Counted from the stretch's first letter, positions 1-5,968 are shown. The stretch is 6,205 nt of DNA from Comamonadaceae bacterium (GCA_947458345.1 CANHBU010000119.1:1-6205), one strand, 5' to 3'. Program-made: numbers and translations. The notes: generated by a model from the sequence alone, not told the origin.

Positions 1-33
1 CTTGACGACGTTGTGGATGCGGATGGCGCCCAT
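1..33 (-). CDS. ugpC: UgpC, ATPase of the sn-glycerol-3-phosphate ABC importer (5' end only)
   Basis: Only the first 11 codons are present; they read MGAIRIHNVVK and run off the left edge. This resembles the N-terminal beta strand of MalK/UgpC-type ATPases, which usually begin with a short strand ending in a 'V.K' motif before the Walker A region (not in the window). The ATG lies 21 nt after the ugpE stop on the same strand, and ugpC following ugpE is the standard order of the ugp operon. In the family, UgpC is the cytoplasmic ATP-hydrolysing subunit that drives import through UgpA/UgpE. The ribosome site is weak: a GGGAA about 12 nt upstream of the start. The identification is mostly from context, since 11 residues cannot prove the family alone. 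Confidence 0.75.
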   Translation of the reverse strand, partial: MGAIRIHNVVK

Positions 34-54
34 GTTGTGCTTGTTGTTCCCGGT

Positions 55-909
55 CTACTTTTCGCTGTCCACGAGGCCCTTGACGAACCACTTCTGCATG
101 CCGATGACCACCAGCGCCGGTGGCAGCATGGCCAGCATCGCGGTGGCCATGACCACATTCCACTCGGTGTAGGCCTCGCCGGCAATCAGCCGCTTGATGC
201 CCAGCACCACCGGGTACATGGACTCGTCGGTGGTCACCAGCAGCGGCCACAGGTACTGGTTCCAGCCGTAGATGAACTGGATCACGAACAAGGCGGCAAT
301 CGAGGTGACCGACATCGGCAGCAGCACATCGATAAAAAAGCGCATCGGTCCGGCCCCATCGACCCGCGCTGCCTCTACCAGTTCATCGGGCACGGTCAGG
401 AAGAATTGGCGAAACAAAAAGGTGGCGGTGGCCGATGCAAGCAGGGGCACCGTCAGGCCGGCGTAGCTGTTGAGCATGCCCAGATCGGAGACGACCTCGT
501 AAGTGGGGCTGATGCGCACCTCCACCGGCAGCATCAGGGTCACGAAGATCATCCAAAACACCAGCTTGCGCAGCGGGAAGCGGAAGTAGACGATGGCAAA
601 GGCCGACAGCAGCGAAATGGTGATTTTGCCGATGGCGATGATCAGCGCGCTGATCAGGCTGACGGCCATCATCGGCGCGCCGGCCGCCAGTTTGCTTCCA
701 GCCGAGGTTTCTCCGCCAAAAAGGGCGAGGCGGTAGGTTTGCAGCCCATGGCTGCCGGGCCAAAGCGACAGCGGCCGGCTGCCGGCGATCTCCTGGGCCG
801 ACTGGGTCGAGGCCACCAAGGTGAGGTAGACCGGGAAGGCCACCACCGCCACGCCCAAAATCAAGATGGCGTGGGCCAGGAGATCGAGGAGGGGGCGCCG
901 TTCAATCAT
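55..909 (-). CDS. ugpE: UgpE, inner-membrane permease of the glycerol-3-phosphate importer
   Basis: A 284-aa MalG-type permease; the E. coli protein is about 281 aa. It imports sn-glycerol-3-phosphate and glycerophosphodiesters through the inner membrane together with UgpA. The N-terminus (MIERRPLL, then a hydrophobic stretch near residues 11-33) and the C-terminus ([10 protein letters not shown]) closely match my recollection of UgpE. Further hydrophobic segments are near 80-107, 117-129, 150-170, 200-225 and 253-270. The coupling (EAA) loop that contacts the ATPase is visible at residues 179-200: EAARVDG followed by LLP at 196-198. The start codon lies 6 nt after the ugpA stop with no good Shine-Dalgarno, which suggests translational coupling. 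No damage is seen; the reading frame is intact. Confidence 0.95.
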   Translation of the reverse strand: MIERRPLLDLLAHAILILGVAVVAFPVYLTLVASTQSAQEIAGSRPLSLWPGSHGLQTYRLALFGGETSAGSKLAAGAPMMAVSLISALIIAIGKITISLLSAFAIVYFRFPLRKLVFWMIFVTLMLPVEVRISPTYEVVSDLGMLNSYAGLTVPLLASATATFLFRQFFLTVPDELVEAARVDGAGPMRFFIDVLLPMSVTSIAALFVIQFIYGWNQYLWPLLVTTDESMYPVVLGIKRLIAGEAYTEWNVVMATAMLAMLPPALVVIGMQKWFVKGLVDSEK

Positions 910-915
910 GGCCGG

Positions 916-1797
916 TCAGTATTGCACCTTGCGCTCGATGTAGCGAAATTGCACCAGAGTCAGGCCGATCACGATGGCCATCAGAATGACCGACTGCGCC
1001 GCCGAGCCGCCCATGTCGAGCGCCTTGAATCCATCGTAGTAGACCTTGTAGACCAAAATCGAAGTGGCCTTGCCCGGCCCACCCTGGGTGGCCGCGTCGA
1101 TGATCGCAAAGGTATCAAAAAACGCGTAGACCACGTTGATGACCAGCAGAAAGAACGTGGTCGGCGAGAGCAGCGGAAAGACGATGGTCCAAAAGCGGTG
1201 CCAGGGCGAAGCCCCGTCAATGGCGGCCGCCTCGATCAGCGACTTGGGGATGGACTGCAGGCCGGCCAGAAAAAACAGGAAGTTGTAGGAGATCTGCTTC
1301 CAGACCGCAGCCATGACAATCAGGGCCATGGCATGGCGGCTGTCGAGCATGTGGTTCCAATCGAGGCCCAGGCTCTGCAAGAGGTGGCTGATGACGCCCA
1401 TGGGCGAGGCAAACATGAATAGCCACAGCACTCCGGCCACCGCCGGTGCCACCGCATAAGGCCAGATCAGCAGGGTCTTGTACAGGCCCGCGCCGCGCAG
1501 CACGCGATTGGCCATCACTGCCAGCAGCAAGGCCACGCTCAGGCCGCAAACGGCCACCAGCAGCGAAAAAACGGCCGTGGTCTGGAAGGACTCGAGATAG
1601 GTGTCGTCGGCAAACAGGCGCTCGAAGTTCTCTAGGCCAATAAACTCGGTCGACAGACCGAAGGCGTCTTGCTGCAGCACGCTCTGGTAGAGCGCCTGCC
1701 CTGCCGGCCAGAAGAAAAACACGAGCACGATGGCCAACTGCGGTGCCACCAGGGCCCAGGGCAGCCAGCTCGATCGAAAGCGTACGCGTTTTTCCAT
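916..1797 (-). CDS. ugpA: UgpA, inner-membrane permease of the glycerol-3-phosphate importer
   Basis: A 293-aa MalF-type permease, about the length of E. coli UgpA (295 aa), partner of UgpE in the transmembrane channel. The N-terminal pattern '[19 protein letters not shown]...FFWPAG' at residues 7-33 is typical of UgpA. Six hydrophobic segments are seen, near 11-31, 73-97, 107-130, 156-180, 205-230 and 265-285. The EAA coupling loop is at 189-212 (EAAAIDG, with FPLLSP at the end). The chosen ATG gives the expected N-terminus; an ATG a few bases upstream (1804) is in another frame. The start has only AGG one base away, so it is weakly initiated. Two tandem hairpins separate it from ugpB, which may lower its expression relative to the binding protein. 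Confidence 0.96.
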   Translation of the reverse strand: MEKRVRFRSSWLPWALVAPQLAIVLVFFFWPAGQALYQSVLQQDAFGLSTEFIGLENFERLFADDTYLESFQTTAVFSLLVAVCGLSVALLLAVMANRVLRGAGLYKTLLIWPYAVAPAVAGVLWLFMFASPMGVISHLLQSLGLDWNHMLDSRHAMALIVMAAVWKQISYNFLFFLAGLQSIPKSLIEAAAIDGASPWHRFWTIVFPLLSPTTFFLLVINVVYAFFDTFAIIDAATQGGPGKATSILVYKVYYDGFKALDMGGSAAQSVILMAIVIGLTLVQFRYIERKVQY

Positions 1798-1814
1798 GCC
1801 TGCATCAAAACAAT

Positions 1815-1845
1815 TCGACCCTGCGGCGTGTTGGCCCAGGGTCGA
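1815..1845 (-). terminator. Hairpin with short U-rich tail before ugpA (candidate attenuator)
   Basis: A perfect 9-bp inverted repeat (TCGACCCTG at 1815-1823, CAGGGTCGA at 1837-1845) with a 13-nt loop. On the minus strand the stem is followed by ATTGTTTTG, a weak U-rich tract, and it ends 17 nt before the ugpA start. It could terminate part of the transcription coming from ugpB, or hinder initiation at ugpA. The short U-run makes it a leaky terminator at best. Confidence 0.5.
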
Positions 1846-1848
1846 GAA

Positions 1849-1870
1849 GGCGCGCCCCTGGGGGCGCGCC
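1849..1870 (-). other. GC-rich palindromic hairpin just after ugpB
   Basis: GGCGCGCCCC (1849-1858) and GGGGCGCGCC (1861-1870) form a perfect 10-base inverted repeat, so a 9-bp stem with a 4-nt loop. It starts 11 nt past the ugpB stop codon on the minus strand and has no U-run, so it is not a classical terminator. In ABC operons, hairpins placed directly after the binding-protein gene commonly protect the 3' end of its mRNA. I infer the same role here. Confidence 0.6.
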
Positions 1871-1881
1871 GGGTTGGCCGC

Positions 1882-3204
1882 TTAGCTGCGGCCCTGGTTG
1901 GCTTTCTGGAAGCGCTCGAGCTGCTCGTTGCCGCGTTTGACGGCCGCATCGAGCGCTTCTTTGGCGCTCTTCTTGCCGGCCCAGACCTGCTCGAGCTCTT
2001 CGTCGTTGATGGTGCGGATCTGCACGAAATTGCCCAAACGGATGCCGCGCGACTTGTCGGTGGTCTTGCGAATCATCTGCTCGACCGACACGTCGGTGCC
2101 GGGGAATTTCTTGTAAAAGCCCGACTTTTCGGTCAGCTCGTAGGAGGCCTTGGTCAGCGGCAGATAGCCGGTGCGCTGGTGGCTCTTGGCGGCCTCTTCC
2201 GGCTTGGACAGGTGAGCAAAGAAACGCGCCACGCCCTTGTATTCGGCATCCTTCTTGCCCGACATGACCCACAGGCTGGCGCCACCGATCACGGTGTTCT
2301 GCGGCGCGCCGGTGACGTCGGGATAGTAGGGCAGGGGAGCGATACCCGAGGCGAATTTGGCGTTGCGCGAGATGTTGCCGTACAGCGCCGAGGAGCCGGT
2401 GGTCATGGCGCACTCGCCCGACACAAACGTGGCATCGGCTGCGTTGCCGCGACCCTTGTAGACAAACAGGCCTTGCCGGGCCATATTGCCCAAGTTCTCA
2501 ATGTGCCTGACATGCAGCGGCCCATTGAAATTCAGGCGCGCATCGATGCCGCGCATGCCATTGCCTTTGCTGGCAAATTCGGTGTTGTGCCAGGCGGCAA
2601 AGCTCTCGAGCTGCGTCCAGCTCACCCAGCTGGTGGTAAACGGGCACTTGTGGCCAGAGGCCTTGAGCTTGGCTGCTGCCAGCGCGACTTCGGGCCATGT
2701 TCTGGGCGGCGAGTTCGGATCAATCCCCGCGGCCTTGAAGGCGTCCTTGTTGTAATGAAAGACTGTGGTCGAGCTGTTGAAGGGAAAGCTCAGCATCTGC
2801 CCGTTGGGCGCGGTGTAGTAACCGGCCACAGCAGGCACGTAGGCATTGGGATCGAAGGTCACGCCCGCCTTTTTCATGAGCTCGCCCACCGGCACGATCG
2901 CCCCTTTGCTGGCCATCATGGTGGCCGTGCCCACCTCGAACACTTGCAGGATATGCGGCGCATTGCCCGCACGGAAGGCGGCGATGGCGGCCGTCATGGA
3001 TTCGTCGTAGCTGCCCTTGAAGGTGGCCACGATCTTGTACTCGGTCTGGCTTTTGTTGAAGTCGTTGGCCAGATCGTTGATCCATTCGCCCAGGGCGCCG
3101 CCCATGGAATGCCACCATTGAATTTCAGTCTGGGCCATGGCCGGTGTGGCCAGGCTTGCGCTTAGCGCGATCAGACCTGCGAGTCGACGAAAACGGTTGG
3201 ACAT
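1882..3204 (-). CDS. ugpB: UgpB, periplasmic glycerol-3-phosphate-binding protein
   Basis: A 440-aa solute-binding protein (E. coli UgpB about 438 aa) that captures sn-glycerol-3-phosphate or glycerophosphodiesters in the periplasm and hands them to UgpAE. It has a Sec signal peptide: basic MSNRFRR, hydrophobic core 8-22, likely cleavage after AMA at residue 24. Conserved UgpB blocks are clear: WHSMGGALGE at 31-40, EVGTATMMAS at 90-99, PFNSST at 141-146, CAMTTGSS at 265-272, IGGASLWVM at 306-314, TGYLPLTKA at 345-353 and RLGNFVQIR at 389-397. Several of these line the ligand pocket in the E. coli protein, so phosphoglycerol specificity is well supported. The frame is open for 90 more codons upstream, but the ATG at 3204 is chosen because it has the signal peptide and a good GAGGAG ribosome site. 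It is first in the operon, preceded by a Pho-box-like site. Confidence 0.97.
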   Translation of the reverse strand: MSNRFRRLAGLIALSASLATPAMAQTEIQWWHSMGGALGEWINDLANDFNKSQTEYKIVATFKGSYDESMTAAIAAFRAGNAPHILQVFEVGTATMMASKGAIVPVGELMKKAGVTFDPNAYVPAVAGYYTAPNGQMLSFPFNSSTTVFHYNKDAFKAAGIDPNSPPRTWPEVALAAAKLKASGHKCPFTTSWVSWTQLESFAAWHNTEFASKGNGMRGIDARLNFNGPLHVRHIENLGNMARQGLFVYKGRGNAADATFVSGECAMTTGSSALYGNISRNAKFASGIAPLPYYPDVTGAPQNTVIGGASLWVMSGKKDAEYKGVARFFAHLSKPEEAAKSHQRTGYLPLTKASYELTEKSGFYKKFPGTDVSVEQMIRKTTDKSRGIRLGNFVQIRTINDEELEQVWAGKKSAKEALDAAVKRGNEQLERFQKANQGRS

Positions 3205-3209
3205 AAAAA

Positions 3210-3215
3210 CTCCTC
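3210..3215 (-). promoter_or_regulatory. Ribosome binding site deciding the ugpB start
   Basis: GAGGAG on the minus strand, 5 nt before the ATG at 3204. It is the strongest Shine-Dalgarno in the window. It fixes the start downstream of a 90-codon open extension, and fits the high expression expected of a binding protein. Confidence 0.85.
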
Positions 3216-3232
3216 GATGAAGGTAAGCGCCC

Positions 3233-3288
3233 ATCTTAGGACGAAGGCTTGAAGCGAAGATTACAAAATAAAGTCTTTTTTGTGACAA
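3233..3288 (-). promoter_or_regulatory. Putative ugp promoter with Pho-box-like repeats
   Basis: On the minus strand three 7-base units lie 11 bp apart, each followed by a 4-base spacer: TTGTCAC (3288-3282) AAAA, AAGACTT (3277-3271) TATT, TTGTAAT (3266-3260) CTTC. PhoB boxes consist of CTGTCAT-like units repeated every 11 bp with AT-rich spacers. The first unit differs from that consensus at only two positions; the other two are degenerate. Downstream is a -10-like TAAGAT (3238-3233) without a proper -35, as is usual in PhoB-activated promoters. This is the most AT-rich stretch in the window. E. coli ugp is a known Pho-regulon operon, which supports the reading. The 17-nt gap from the third unit to the -10 is longer than typical unless a fourth, very weak unit exists. 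Confidence 0.5.
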
Positions 3289-3306
3289 CCGGGATTTCCA
3301 TAGGTT

Positions 3307-3363
3307 GCCCCTGAAGGCGGGGCTGGCCACGGCCTTAAGCGGCTGCTGGGGCTCTGGTGCCCC
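3307..3363 (-). other. Two small GC hairpins between capA-like gene and ugp promoter
   Basis: Two 5-bp stems follow the capA-like gene: GGGGC/GCCCC at 3348-3352 and 3359-3363 (6-nt loop), and GCCCC/GGGGC at 3307-3311 and 3319-3323 (7-nt loop). Neither is followed by a U-run on the minus strand, so intrinsic termination is doubtful. They may mark the 3' end of the capA-like transcript, or be chance in GC-rich DNA. Read-through into ugp cannot be excluded. Confidence 0.3.
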
Positions 3364-3373
3364 GCTGAGTCCT

Positions 3374-4519
3374 TCAGTCCTGGGCGGGCAGCTGCGCGCC
3401 AAACGGCGTGGCGCGCAGCCATTTGCGAAAGCCCTCTTGCTGCTCGGCCTGGGCCGGGAAGTCCAGCGCCTCAAAGCCCGGCAGCGTCCGGCTGGCCTGG
3501 CGGTTGAACCAGTTGATCAGATGCAGCGCCCGCCCACTGGCATCGATCATCGGCAGGCGGTCCTTGTCGAAGGTTGCGGGGGTGGCCCGCACACCTTTGA
3601 CGCGCCCTTGCGCATCGACGAGCAGTTCGGCCAGCACGGTGACATTGGCCAGGCTGCGCACGCTCAGGCCGCCGGAGCTGACAAAGTTACCAATCGAATG
3701 CAGGACCGGAACGCCCTGCATGCATTCGGCCGCGCGCACCAGGTGGGGCCCGTGACCGATCAGCGCGCCCGCGCCGGCCTTGACCATGGCCGCTGCAGAC
3801 TTGCGCGCGTTGCCGCGCTGCTCGCCCAGAAACACCACGTCATCGTCGCTGAGCATGGCATGCGCGTCGCCCTCGCCGCCGAGTTGGTAGAACAGCACCA
3901 CCACGTCGCTCTGGCTGCGCACCTGGGCCACCAGTCGGGCCGTCGCTTCGATTTCGAGCACATTGTTGTAGACCGGGTAGTGCGCCAGCGCGATCACCCC
4001 CACCTTGAGGCCTTTGACGCTGCGGATCACATAGCTGCCCTTGAGCCCGGTGGCTTCAAGACCGGCAGCCTTGAGGTGCTGCAAGGTGTCGGCAAAGCCG
4101 ATCGGTCCGTAGTCGTTTGCATGGTTGTTGGCAATCGACAGAACATGAAAGTTCGCCCGCTTGAGCACCTCGGCCGTGTCCACCGGAAACCGAAAGGCAT
4201 AGGAGCGGCCCGGCACATAGGCCTTGCGTGGCTTGTCGTGGGTGGTGATGGCGCCTTCGAGATTGCCCAGCACCAGATCGGCGCTGGACAGCTGGGGCGC
4301 AAAGTCGTTGAAGGCGCGGCGGTTGATCTGCGAGTTTTCGGTAAACACCATGTCGCCCACAGCCGCGATGCGCAAATCGGTCGGCTCCTGCTCGACCTGG
4401 GCCGCGGTGCAATTGACGAAGGGCGGGGGCTGCGTCGCCCGGGCGCAGCCCAGACTCAGGGCAAGCAGCAGGGCGCTTGAGACAGTGGCGCGGTACAGGC
4501 GGGGTCGGGTCGGGTTCAT
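3374..4519 (-). CDS. CapA/PgsA-family secreted protein (metallophosphoesterase fold)
   Basis: A 381-aa protein of the PGA_cap (CapA) family, a relative of calcineurin-like metallophosphoesterases. Members include poly-gamma-glutamate capsule proteins, but most proteobacterial ones are uncharacterised. Motifs in order: GDMVF at 55-59, NLEG at 86-89, ANNHANDYG at 130-138, GHGPHLV at 255-261 and HSIGNF at 274-279. The usual 'HWG.E' motif is replaced by FYQLGGE at 210-216, so one expected metal-site His is missing. The N-terminus is a signal peptide (basic 1-10, hydrophobic 11-24); SLGC at 22-25 is a poor lipobox, and cleavage after ARA (28) is possible, so it is periplasmic or a lipoprotein. The frame extends 8 codons to a TTG at 4543. 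I prefer the ATG at 4519, although its ribosome site is weak (GAG, 7 nt upstream). No capBC genes are present, so capsule synthesis is unlikely. Confidence 0.85.
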   Translation of the reverse strand: MNPTRPRLYRATVSSALLLALSLGCARATQPPPFVNCTAAQVEQEPTDLRIAAVGDMVFTENSQINRRAFNDFAPQLSSADLVLGNLEGAITTHDKPRKAYVPGRSYAFRFPVDTAEVLKRANFHVLSIANNHANDYGPIGFADTLQHLKAAGLEATGLKGSYVIRSVKGLKVGVIALAHYPVYNNVLEIEATARLVAQVRSQSDVVVLFYQLGGEGDAHAMLSDDDVVFLGEQRGNARKSAAAMVKAGAGALIGHGPHLVRAAECMQGVPVLHSIGNFVSSGGLSVRSLANVTVLAELLVDAQGRVKGVRATPATFDKDRLPMIDASGRALHLINWFNRQASRTLPGFEALDFPAQAEQQEGFRKWLRATPFGAQLPAQD

Positions 4520-4601
4520 AAGGGCTCGAGATGAGGGCTTCAAGTTGTGGGACTTTGAGCGATGGACTTGAAAAGCGCAGGGCCGCTGCGATTGTCAGGG
4601 C

Positions 4602-4649
4602 CTTGGGCGGACCGGCGCAACTGCGCTGCCCGGCCGACCGGCGCCCAAG
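4602..4649 (-). other. Long-range stem in the capA-like leader
   Basis: CTTGGGCG (4602-4609) and CGCCCAAG (4642-4649) are perfect 8-bp complements enclosing 32 nt, which hold a nested GCGC/GCGC hairpin (4615-4618, 4623-4626). A 9-bp direct repeat GACCGGCGC occurs at 4610-4618 and 4636-4644. A further small hairpin, CGCAG/CTGCG, lies at 4576-4590. All would fold in RNA leading into the capA-like gene. Confidence 0.45.
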
Positions 4650-4653
4650 CTGC

Positions 4654-4684
4654 AAAAAAAACGGCCGCCCTGACCGGGGGGCGG
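4654..4684 (-). terminator. Strong minus-strand intrinsic terminator upstream of the capA-like gene
   Basis: On the minus strand CCGCCC (4684-4679), an 8-nt loop and GGGCGG (4670-4665) are followed by CCG and eight consecutive T (4661-4654). This is a textbook intrinsic terminator shape. It has no obvious client: the nearest minus-strand gene upstream is the NlpC/P60 gene, ending 560 bp away beyond an oppositely oriented gene. It may be an attenuator in the capA-like leader, the end of a small RNA, or an insulator against antisense transcription. A competing 5-bp stem (TGACC/GGTCA at 4671-4675 and 4683-4687) overlaps it and excludes it. Confidence 0.7.
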
Positions 4685-4691
4685 TCAAAAC

Positions 4692-4719
4692 GCTCTACCA
4701 TTGCAGCTCTGTTTGCCAA
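4692..4719 (-). promoter_or_regulatory. Weak promoter candidate for the capA-like leader
   Basis: On the minus strand TTGGCA (4719-4714), 16 nt, then TAGAGC (4697-4692), preceded by TGG as in an extended -10. The -10 matches only three of six consensus bases. If used, transcription would start just before the terminator at 4684-4654, making that hairpin part of the capA-like leader. Confidence 0.25.
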
Positions 4720-4746
4720 GACTGACGCCCATCGACGGGGTATGCC

Positions 4747-5199
4747 ATGGACACCGCACTGACTGTTGTCATTCTTTTGCTGACCTTGCTGCTGGTCTTG
4801 ATTGTCTTGCTGTACTTTTTTACGCAGCAGGGCTTTCGCGATCTGGTCTCTCGCATAGCGGTGCAGCAAGCACCTGCGGCACCCGCCCCGAGCCAACGTT
4901 CGGCCGACTCGGTCAGGCGCGAGCGCAGCGTGGCCCACGACCAGCTGGTGCTGCTTGAGGCCGATCTGGCGGTCAACCCGCGCGAGGAGCTTTTTACCGA
5001 GGAGATTGAGAGCTTTGAGGCGTCCCGCAAATCGATCAAGCTTTGCAATGCAGAGCTCAAGAAAATGAGCCAATGGATGGGTTTGCCTTTCGACCTGGAG
5101 TGGCCCGAGATTCAGCAGCGCCAGCCCAAGCTCAACGAGCTCTATCGCAAGTTCGTCGAAGCGCAAATCGCCAAGGCCGAGGGCACGCCCCCAGTCTGA
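4747..5199 (+). CDS. Single-pass membrane protein of unknown function
   Basis: I do not recognise this 150-aa protein. It has one very hydrophobic segment at residues 4-25 (mostly L, V, I), right after a short MDT start. A Pro/Ala/Gln linker follows (40-50), then a charged, probably helical domain (58-145) rich in E, K and Q. Within it is a distinctive WMGLPFDLEWPEIQQRQP block at 110-127. The single Cys is at 100. The lack of a cleavage site suggests an anchored protein with N-out/C-in topology, but this is inference. The start is ATG 4747, with GGGG 6 nt upstream as a weak ribosome site. The real-gene call rests on the membrane segment at the very N-terminus, the balanced composition, and a terminator placed right after the stop. 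It stands alone, divergent from the capA-like gene and convergent with the NlpC/P60 gene. No promoter was convincingly seen. Confidence 0.75.
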   Translation: MDTALTVVILLLTLLLVLIVLLYFFTQQGFRDLVSRIAVQQAPAAPAPSQRSADSVRRERSVAHDQLVLLEADLAVNPREELFTEEIESFEASRKSIKLCNAELKKMSQWMGLPFDLEWPEIQQRQPKLNELYRKFVEAQIAKAEGTPPV

Positions 5200-5208
5200 T
5201 CGCTTGTG

Positions 5209-5244
5209 GCGCGCTTGGCCCTGAGGGTAGGCGGGCGCGCTTTT
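5209..5244 (+). terminator. Terminator of the small membrane-protein gene, overlapping the next gene's stop
   Basis: GCGCGC (5209-5214) pairs with GCGCGC (5235-5240) around a 20-nt loop that can itself form CCC/GGG, and TTTT follows (5241-5244). It begins 9 nt after the stop at 5199. The U-run overlaps the stop codon of the convergent NlpC/P60 gene. The minus strand has no U-run after the hairpin, so it serves the plus strand only. Confidence 0.6.
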
Positions 5245-5806
5245 AGCGGTCTGCTGACCCGCCCTGCGGCGCCGTCTGCTGGGCCAGCACGCTCGATGGG
5301 TGGGTCACCCGCCGGCCCCCGTCAAACCGCGCGCTCCAGTAGGGGGCCGAAAGCCGCTCGAGCTTGATGCGGCTGCCTGTGCGCGGCGCATGCACAAAGC
5401 GACCCTCGCCGATGTAAATGCCCACATGGCTGTAGGGCTGCTGCATCGTATTGAAAAACACCAGGTCACCTGGGGCGAGTTCATGCGGCCCGATGGCCTG
5501 CGTGGCGGCCGCCTGGCGCTCCGAGGTGCGCGGCAGCACCACCCCGGTGATCTGTTGGTAGACCGCCTGCACGAAGCCGCTGCAGTCCAGTCCGGTTTGC
5601 GCGTCATTGCCGCCCCATTTGTAGGGCACGCCCATAAAGCCCATGGCATGAACGGCCAGAGCCGAGGCGGTGGGCAAGGGCGGCGGCGCACTTTCGGGGC
5701 CCGCAATCAAACCTTTTTGTTGCAGAAAGTGGCCCAGCATGTCCGCGCGTGCGCCAGCGCTGATCAGCAGCAAGCTGGCGATGCAGGGGAGCAGCAGTTG
5801 TTTCAT
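5243..5806 (-). CDS. Secreted NlpC/P60-family peptidoglycan endopeptidase
   Basis: A 187-aa secreted cysteine peptidase of the NlpC/P60 family. Such enzymes cut gamma-D-Glu to diaminopimelate bonds in peptidoglycan stem peptides, in the periplasm. A signal peptide covers residues 1-21 (MKQ, hydrophobic 4-18, cleavage after ARA). The catalytic domain spans about 45-165: PYKWGG at 61-66, LDCSGFVQ with nucleophile Cys75 at 73-80, LPRTS at 91-95, PGDLVFF at 112-118, SHVGIYIG with His127 at 126-133, and FVHAP with His139 at 137-141. The Cys/His/His triad is complete, so it should be active. There is no SH3 or LysM binding domain. The frame is open for 68 more codons upstream, but that part is Pro-rich without a signal; the ATG at 5806 gives the signal peptide. 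No Shine-Dalgarno is seen; a 10-bp repeat occupies that position. Confidence 0.93.
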   Translation of the reverse strand: MKQLLLPCIASLLLISAGARADMLGHFLQQKGLIAGPESAPPPLPTASALAVHAMGFMGVPYKWGGNDAQTGLDCSGFVQAVYQQITGVVLPRTSERQAAATQAIGPHELAPGDLVFFNTMQQPYSHVGIYIGEGRFVHAPRTGSRIKLERLSAPYWSARFDGGRRVTHPSSVLAQQTAPQGGSADR

Positions 5807-5810
5807 GGCG

Positions 5811-5850
5811 GGCACCGGTGGGCACTGAGGGGCACTGAGGGGCACTGGGG
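5811..5850 (-). repeat. 10-bp tandem repeat abutting the NlpC/P60 start
   Basis: Two exact copies of GGCACTGAGG (5821-5830, 5831-5840), one with a single change (5841-5850) and a degenerate copy (GGCACCGGTG, 5811-5820, 7 of 10 matching). It ends 4 nt before the ATG on the minus strand, where a ribosome site would normally be. The copies are C-rich in the mRNA. Confidence 0.8.
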
Positions 5851-5936
5851 GGCAAGTTTTGGGCAGGTGCGGTGGGGCCAGGGGAGCAAAGCCGGCGCTG
5901 TTCTCGCGCGGCTTGGGCCTACCCTGAGCAGATCGC

Positions 5937-5965
5937 AGCTTAGCCCGAGGGCGGGCGTCGGTCAA
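5937..5965 (-). promoter_or_regulatory. Promoter candidate for the NlpC/P60 gene
   Basis: On the minus strand TTGACC (5965-5960), 17 nt, then TAAGCT (5942-5937). The -35 matches five of six sigma-70 bases and the spacing is ideal, but the -10 is poor (three of six). It predicts a leader of about 120 nt that includes the tandem repeat. Confidence 0.4.
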
Positions 5966-5968
5966 GGA

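Noticed and set aside
13..1422. 469-codon open frame on the plus strand
   Set aside because: Antisense shadow of ugpE and ugpA. Its product is full of H, Q, G, D and R with no domains, while the minus strand encodes clear permeases.
1669..3165. 498-codon open frame on the plus strand
   Set aside because: Shadow of ugpB on the opposite strand; its composition is typical of antisense GC-rich DNA and no motif is seen.
3205..3474. 90-codon N-terminal extension of UgpB
   Set aside because: It overlaps the capA-like gene and the promoter region; the start at 3204 has a strong ribosome site and a signal peptide.
3305..4480. 391-codon open frame on the plus strand
   Set aside because: Shadow of the capA-like gene, whose family motifs are clear on the minus strand.
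4671..4712. tRNA-like piece on the minus strand (AATGGTAGAGCG resembling a D-arm, then a 5-bp stem with 7-nt loop)
   Set aside because: The D-stem does not pair properly, the offset to the next stem is wrong, the loop lacks U33, and no T-arm or acceptor stem follows. Chance or at most a remnant.
4742..4762. Six-codon mini-ORF (MPWTPH) overlapping the start at 4747
   Set aside because: Too short to support; no ribosome site of its own and a chance ATG is likely.
4540..5166. 208-codon open frame on the minus strand opposite the small membrane-protein gene
   Set aside because: It runs through the terminator and structured leader. Its product looks like a shadow, whereas the plus frame has an N-terminal membrane helix, a start site and a terminator.
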